Below, piece after piece: positions 59,270 through 64,000 of a stretch of 64,000 bases of DNA. Position numbers and translations under genes: made by a program. The notes under the pieces are model-generated. The model did no database searches. It was not told the origin of the DNA and saw only the letters and a program-made list of their open reading frames with translations. Where the stretch lies: assembly GCA_029931535.1 (NCBI GenBank), contig JAQPZY010001670.1, forward strand, positions 5,604,501-5,668,500, written 5' to 3'. Each line of letters starts with the position of its first letter. The first letter of the stretch is position 1. The stretch comes from Margaritifera margaritifera (taxonomy: Eukaryota; Mollusca; Bivalvia; Unionida; Margaritiferidae).

Positions 59270-59860
59270 GGTTTCCATCTTTTTATTCCTGAAGATGTTT
59301 CAATCTCAACATGATGACACGGTTGTTTTTGTATTTTTTTACACTAGATTTTTGTACTGTGTGACAAATCATAACTGTTAGTGTTGAGTACATGGTGTTC
59401 AGTTCAACATGATAGGAGATAGAGAGATAGTGAGAAGGTGGAGAGGAAAAAGAGACCTAGCTACTATCTCCTAACTGTCCTACAATTTAATTTGGAATCA
59501 ATCAGACTTGAGGCAGGCAATCCCATGCACTAAAACACTGACCTGACAAGCAAAGCAATTGATGGCCCAATTGTCATCAGGTAGGATTATGAGAGATTTG
59601 ATGTTTTGTAAACTAAAGTAATCTAACGGGTGTAGGAATGCCATCTCAACAGCAGCCATAAAACTTTGAAATCTAGGTCAGAGGATTATTTTCAGATTTG
59701 CACATGTGGCAACTGTCATTAAAGCAAATATACATGTATCATAAAATGAAGTCCTCAAACTGATGATATGTAATATTATTACTGTCACTGGTCCTGACCA
59801 CATGACAAAATCAGGACTCCTTTGGCTTCCACTGTCAGGCTTTATTTTAAACCAAAAAGG
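59270..59860. other. Unique sequence, nothing recognised
   Basis: A GAGATAGAGAGATAG run lies at 59409-59450. The short frames here are not supported. Confidence 0.5.
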
Positions 59861-59866
59861 GTGAAA

Positions 59867-60000
59867 TACCATATATACTTGCTTATAAGTCAGGTCCAAC
59901 TGCAAACAACATAGACCCTGATCTGCTATTGCATAATGCATCGGTACATCATGGTTTATGTTGTTGTTCTACTGATTACTCCAAACAAACTGACTGAGAC
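59867..60000 (+). mobile_element. Palindromic MITE, left part only
   Basis: Left terminus TACCATATATACTTGCTTAT, hairpin AACAACATAGACCCTGATCT with a diverged complement, then TTCTACTGATTACTCC. The second hairpin and right terminus are missing after about 60000. Confidence 0.8.
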
Positions 60001-60210
60001 CCACCCCAAACAAAATGCATCCTTGCAGAAAGCTTGTCACAAGCTTGCGATAAGCTAGTTTGATGATTTTAAGCTAACACAGATGCTTGCGCAAGCTTGT
60101 ACAAGCAAGTGCAGGTTTAGACAAGCTAGCTGGATATAGCCTCAAGCTTTCTTGTCTGCTTCATAAACAAAAACTAGCTTGCAGTAAGCCTGAGACAATA
60201 TCCAACTAGC
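60000..60210. repeat. CAAGCTTG-rich segment
   Basis: Many copies of AAGCTTG, GCTTGC and CTAGCTTG on both strands (for example TGCGCAAGCTTGTACAAGC) over about 430 bases, interrupted by the hAT MITE at 60211-60368. It would fold into many alternative small hairpins. Confidence 0.6.
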
Positions 60211-60368
60211 CAGCGCCGGATTAAGACCTTTAGAGGCCCTAAGCACTGAAAATATTATGGTAGCCCCCACCACCACCACCACCACCGTAATTTCTCCTTT
60301 TTTGGTGCCCCTGCTTTGCTGGTGCCCTAAGCACGTGCTTAGTCTGCCTATTGGGTAATCCAGCACTG
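60211..60368. mobile_element. hAT-type MITE, 158 bp, with 8 bp target duplication
   Basis: Terminal inverted repeats CAGCGCCGGATTA on the left and TAATCCAGCACTG on the right (complement CAGTGCTGGATTA). It is flanked by CAACTAGC at 60203-60210 and 60369-60376, a perfect 8 bp duplication, the size made by hAT transposases. The internal part has CCCTAAGCAC and its near-palindromic CTAAGCACGTGCTTAG, and a (CCA)n run. Confidence 0.93.
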
Positions 60369-60429
60369 CAACTAGCATGCACATGCTTGCTGGGGAACAT
60401 ATAAAACTTCTGCAACCTTGGATAAGCTT

Positions 60430-61600
60430 GCAATGAATGAATAAACTTGAAAACTGGAATTTAACTGAATGTTTCAACTGAATAAGTATGTTTTCCACTG
60501 CATTGCTACTATAAAATTTAGATATTTAATCATTAAACATGCAGGTAGGTCAAGGAACACTGAACCTCAGCATTTAGTTTAGTCTTAATTTCCCTCCGTA
60601 ATTCCACAAAAAAACATGATTTTCTGAAAGAATTTATTATAGAAAGCATGTACACCTAAATATATTTATATATATAACTGAGTATCTTGACTGTATTACA
60701 ATATAAGAAAATGAACAAGGTAGTTGTAGATGTTAAAATTATACAGAAAAACGTCATTTATAATCTCAAGATTCAATGTATCAATACACAATGACACCAA
60801 AAATAACCAGATTCTTTCAAATATTACTATTAACCATTGCCTCACATTTCTGTTTAGAAATACTGCATTTATAAACTTAACAAAACCTTCAGACAGCAGA
60901 GTAGTATAATTTTAATGAAAACAATTTCAAGTGAACAAAAAAGTATTATGAAAATGTTAGAATTTAGTATGGTTTTTGTTTGTATTGGGTTATAAATGTG
61001 GTTATCACTTTCATATTAACAATAAAGCACTTTTAACTTTCATGGAATTCACCAGCATCAAATGGTGTAGATACCTCTGAAAAATGCATTTCAATTATTG
61101 AACAAATTTGATTGCCAATACATTGCTTGATATTATATTACTGAGTTTCAGCAATCATGTGTTGGCTATATTTCAAAGTTTCTGAACCAAAAAGAAATAA
61201 ATACAAAAATAGTGTTTACTGTTAAATTATTACTTGGCACATTTTGTTAGATAATTAATATTATAACCAGGTTTATACCAAAGTTTTGAATGTTGTAATA
61301 TCAAAACTTTTAATAATAATAATAATATTATTATTATTAAACTACTCCATTATTCATCAAGATAAGTAAATGCCTGTGATTTTATTCCTTATAAGTTTTC
61401 ATACCTTATTAATTATTAAAATATGAGTATTTTCTTACCAGAAAAGGGGGAAAAATCAATGATTATTTATTCAATTTCATTCTTAATCTGTTTTTTGTTT
61501 CTTCTTATTATCAACATGTTATGCCTGCTCATGTTATTGCTACTGCATTATTTTCAATTCTTTTCATACTGAATAAAAACTAAAAATGTATATCCTGGAA
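60430..61600. other. Unique AT-rich sequence, nothing recognised
   Basis: The only structure noted is a (TAA)n / (TTA)n palindrome at 61308-61340. Confidence 0.55.
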
Positions 61601-61609
61601 TAATTATTG

Positions 61610-61610
61610 T

Positions 61611-61697
<87 letters not shown>
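61610..61697 (+). repeat. (GT)n(GA)n compound microsatellite
   Basis: About 10 GT units followed by about 33 GA units. The Cys-Val and Arg-Glu open frames here are artefacts. Confidence 0.97.
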
Positions 61698-61704
<7 letters not shown>

Positions 61705-61758
61705 TCCCACCCAATTCTGCCTGCATACTATAATGGATTAAGCTACAAAAGTTCGGTT

Positions 61759-61781
61759 AAAAAAAAAAAAAAAAAAAAAAA
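61759..61781 (+). repeat. Poly-A tract
   Basis: About 22 A after AAAGTTCGGTT. It may be the tail of a plus-strand retroposed fragment that begins after the GA run, but no body was recognised. Confidence 0.85.
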
Positions 61782-61804
61782 TTCAAATAATAAAATCACA
61801 TAAG

Positions 61805-62060
61805 ACGAAATGCGTTTTTTTTCTACTAGAGGCCCAATTTGGTAACAGATAGTACCGGCAGTTATTTCTCTTGTTGACAGCCATGAGAGTGGTTTACTGA
61901 AATGAAATATTTGTCCAACTTATAGACCGTAATTCGCACACAGAACTACTGTGGCAGCTGCCTCATTCTCAAATAGGTTCCATTTAAAGATGTTAAAATT
62001 CTGTAAAATGTATATAAAATAACAGATAAAGGTAACACATGTAAAATCATTAAAACATTA
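61805..62060 (-). mobile_element. Probable 3' UTR of the LINE fragment
   Basis: The sequence downstream of the LINE stop codon on the minus strand is A/T-rich for 80 bases and then carries a more complex segment with CAGCTGCCACAG and a CGG-containing stretch. It is not shared with other repeats of the window. It ends near a T-rich run. No clear poly(A) tail was found on the minus strand, so the 3' end is approximate. Confidence 0.4.
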
Positions 62061-63370
62061 TTAAAATTTGTGGTATAAGCTGCATTCCCTCAAAAAGTTC
62101 AAGATTTTCTCAGATGGTACATCCTCATACAGTTTCTTCAAGCAGTTCACATCAAAATACTTCTGTCTCACTGGGTGGAAATCAACACATTCAACAAGAA
62201 TGTGTTCCACAGTGTCAGTGGACACTGGCAGGGTACACACTCCGGTCGAGGTTCACCCTTCAGGAGATATACATGAGTCTAGTACAGTATGTGTGTCCGA
62301 TATGCGATCAGCACAATAACACCTCATCTCTCTGATTTTTTCATTCCACACATTTTTCCAAGTATAACAAACATGCTGATTTATACAATATTTGAAGTCA
62401 GTATATGCAATCTTTCATTCAGAAATGGGCAATTGCGTGGCAGCTTTGGCTGCTTTATCTGCATTTTCATTGCCTTTTATGCCAATGTGGCTAGGCAGCC
62501 AACAGTACAGAATACTTTTCCCAGATTCTATGAGAACATCATGTTTCTGTAATATCTGGAATATTAACGGGTTGTCAGATTTAAGATTGTGCAAGGCTTT
62601 CTATGTGGAAAGGGAATCCGAAAAGATGATGTAATTTATTTTTTGAGAGGTTTCAACATAGTTCAAAGCTTTAAGTATGGCTGTAATTTCTGCAGTGAAA
62701 ATTGAGGCTTTATCCAGTAACAGCTCAAGATGGTGCCATGAGATGTTGCAATGGCAGCTCCAATTTTGTCTCCATCTTTCAAACTGTCTGTATACAAGGA
62801 CATATGGCTATGATAAGGATGCTCTGACTTTGAATTTATTCTGAAAAAGGAGAGGATTTCTTGACGACTTTTTTGAATTCAGAAAGATCAAATATTATTT
62901 TGGGAGGTTCTGATAACCAGTTGTGATTTTTTTTTTTTTAAATTGTGCAACATTTCCCAAACTGATTTTTGCTGTTTCTAAGTGAAAAAAAATTTGAATG
63001 CCAAAAGGTGGAATGAAGTTTGATTTCTGAATATATAAAGTTTGGTATTTGGGCCTAAACACTACATCATATGTGGGGATAGATGAATTAGAAGATGGTT
63101 TGGCAGCATAAAGAAGAACCAATTTTAATTGTATGAGATAATGTGATGGTTCATTTGCCTCACCATAGAGGCATTCTGAAGGGGAGGTTCTAATTGCACC
63201 CAGACAGCGTCTTGGAGTCCCTGACTGTATATTGGATCAAGCATTTGCAGGAAAGATTTGCAAGCTGATCCATACACAATCGAGTCATAGTCCAATTCCT
63301 TCTTTTTTGTCAGATGTGATATCTGATGCTGCAGAACAAGTGTACTTCCAAACAAAGCCTATTCTTCCAC
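62061..63370 (-). pseudogene. Non-LTR retrotransposon (LINE), 3' half of pol with RNase H, decayed
   Basis: Minus-strand reading across several frames shows, in order: the end of the RT/thumb region (KKELDYDSIVYGSACKSF, LQMLDPIYSQGLQ; complement of about 63300-63200), a linker (PPFGIQIF at 63000, then NLPKIIFDLSEFKK), an RNase H domain from about 62860 with a YTD-like start and the signature LPSHIGIKGNENADKAAKAA (complement of about 62500-62440), and a C-terminal tail with TVEHILVEC and LYHKF before TAA at 62061-62063. In family terms this is a Jockey/I-type LINE with RNase H. Frameshifts and stops are frequent, the 5' two thirds are missing, and no copy here could be active. A MITE begins about 60 bases beyond its upstream edge. 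Confidence 0.85.
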
Positions 63371-63432
63371 AAATTATTGTATGAAGCTGAAAAACACTAT
63401 CATACTTCAAAAGTGTCATGCCTGAGGCAACC

Positions 63433-63645
63433 TACCGTATATACTCGCGTATAACCTGAGTCCAAATGCAAACAACATAGACCCTGATCTGCCGTTGCAT
63501 AATGCGCCGGCAGATCAGGGCCTATGTTGTTTGTTCTACTGATTAGTCCTTACAAACTGTATAGACCCAGATCTGCCGGCACATTATGCGATGGCAGATC
63601 TGGGGCTATGCAGTTTGGATCATCTTATACGCGAGTATATATGTA
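63433..63645 (+). mobile_element. Palindromic TA-flanked MITE, best-preserved copy
   Basis: Terminal repeats GTATATACTCGCGTATAA at 63437-63454 and TTATACGCGAGTATATAT at 63625-63642 (17 of 18 complementary), with TA on both outer sides. Hairpin one (63469-63532) has CATAGACCCTGATCTGCCG and GGCAGATCAGGGCCTATG. Hairpin two (63553-63618) has CAAACTGTATAGACCCAGAT and ATCTGGGGCTATGCAGTTTG. The TA flanks point to a Tc1/mariner-type mobiliser (inference). Confidence 0.95.
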
Positions 63646-63881
63646 ATGTTTGTCAAAATAACCTTATAAAAAAATAAAATCAGTGACTTTTGTTATACGA
63701 ATAACATCGATCTGTAGTAAATCTTCCATTTATGCTCATTTCAAGAGATGACATGCACTGAATCATTTCCTTTTTTGCTCATAAGGATCACAAAAGACAT
63801 AAATTATGATTTGTTTTTTCTTAAATTTGAAATGAGCACTGCTGTAGGATATTATATTACTGGCAACATGCTGAGATTCAT

Positions 63882-63978
63882 ACAGAATAATAACAAATTC
63901 ATACAGAATAATAACAAATTCATAATAACAAATTCATACAGAATAATAACAAATTCATACAGAATAATAACAAAGTTC
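63882..63978 (+). repeat. Short tandem repeat, 21 bp x 4.5
   Basis: Unit ACAGAATAATAACAAATTCA. One copy lacks the ACAGAA part. Confidence 0.9.
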
Positions 63979-64000
63979 ATGTTGCATAAAAAGATCAAGA

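Overview
The window is eukaryotic: AT-rich, intron-rich and crowded with repeats. The best guess for the source is a mollusc genome (bivalve or gastropod). The main reasons are the mollusc-style non-autonomous elements ("pearl"/Helentron-like, with cores of about 145 bp tandem monomers), tRNA-derived SINEs and a LINE of a type common in molluscs. This assignment rests on repeat style and not on a marker gene. No bacterial-type operon, rRNA gene or free-standing tRNA gene was seen.

One protein-coding gene can be assembled with confidence. It lies on the minus strand and occupies roughly 44.06 kb down to 1.74 kb. Six coding exons (43992-44062, 32403-32522, 22304-22439, 16704-16843, 14356-14502, 1741-1920) have GT/AG borders and splice in consistent phase (2-2-0-2-2). 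They give a 264-residue open reading frame that runs off the left edge of the window. It contains the FAM149 (DUF3719) core, including the run ending FPHLR-LLG, and an acidic segment that aligns with vertebrate FAM149B1, a primary-cilium protein. Almost everything else from 1 to 44 kb is intron.

The introns and the 44-64 kb flank hold: (1) several families of Helentron-like elements with tandem 145-160 bp monomers, shared heads, subterminal inverted repeats and 3' terminal hairpins followed by AAAA; (2) a TA-flanked palindromic MITE family with two nested internal hairpins, in about nine copies; (3) a hAT-type MITE with a perfect 8 bp target duplication; (4) tRNA-derived SINEs, one with a 9 bp target duplication; (5) the degenerate 3' half of a LINE polyprotein with an RNase H domain (62.06-63.37 kb); (6) many minisatellites, one of which grows out of the 3' edge of a FAM149 coding exon; and (7) long microsatellites.

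The 55.6-57.5 kb stretch is mostly free of the local repeat families. It carries TATA, CCAAT and ETS-like motifs and could be a promoter region or an LTR. A few coding-like islands of unknown status (38.05-38.31, 46.55-46.96 and 50.92-51.12 kb) are recorded with low confidence. Most of the other open frames are short, start at non-ATG codons or lie in repeats, and are treated as chance.
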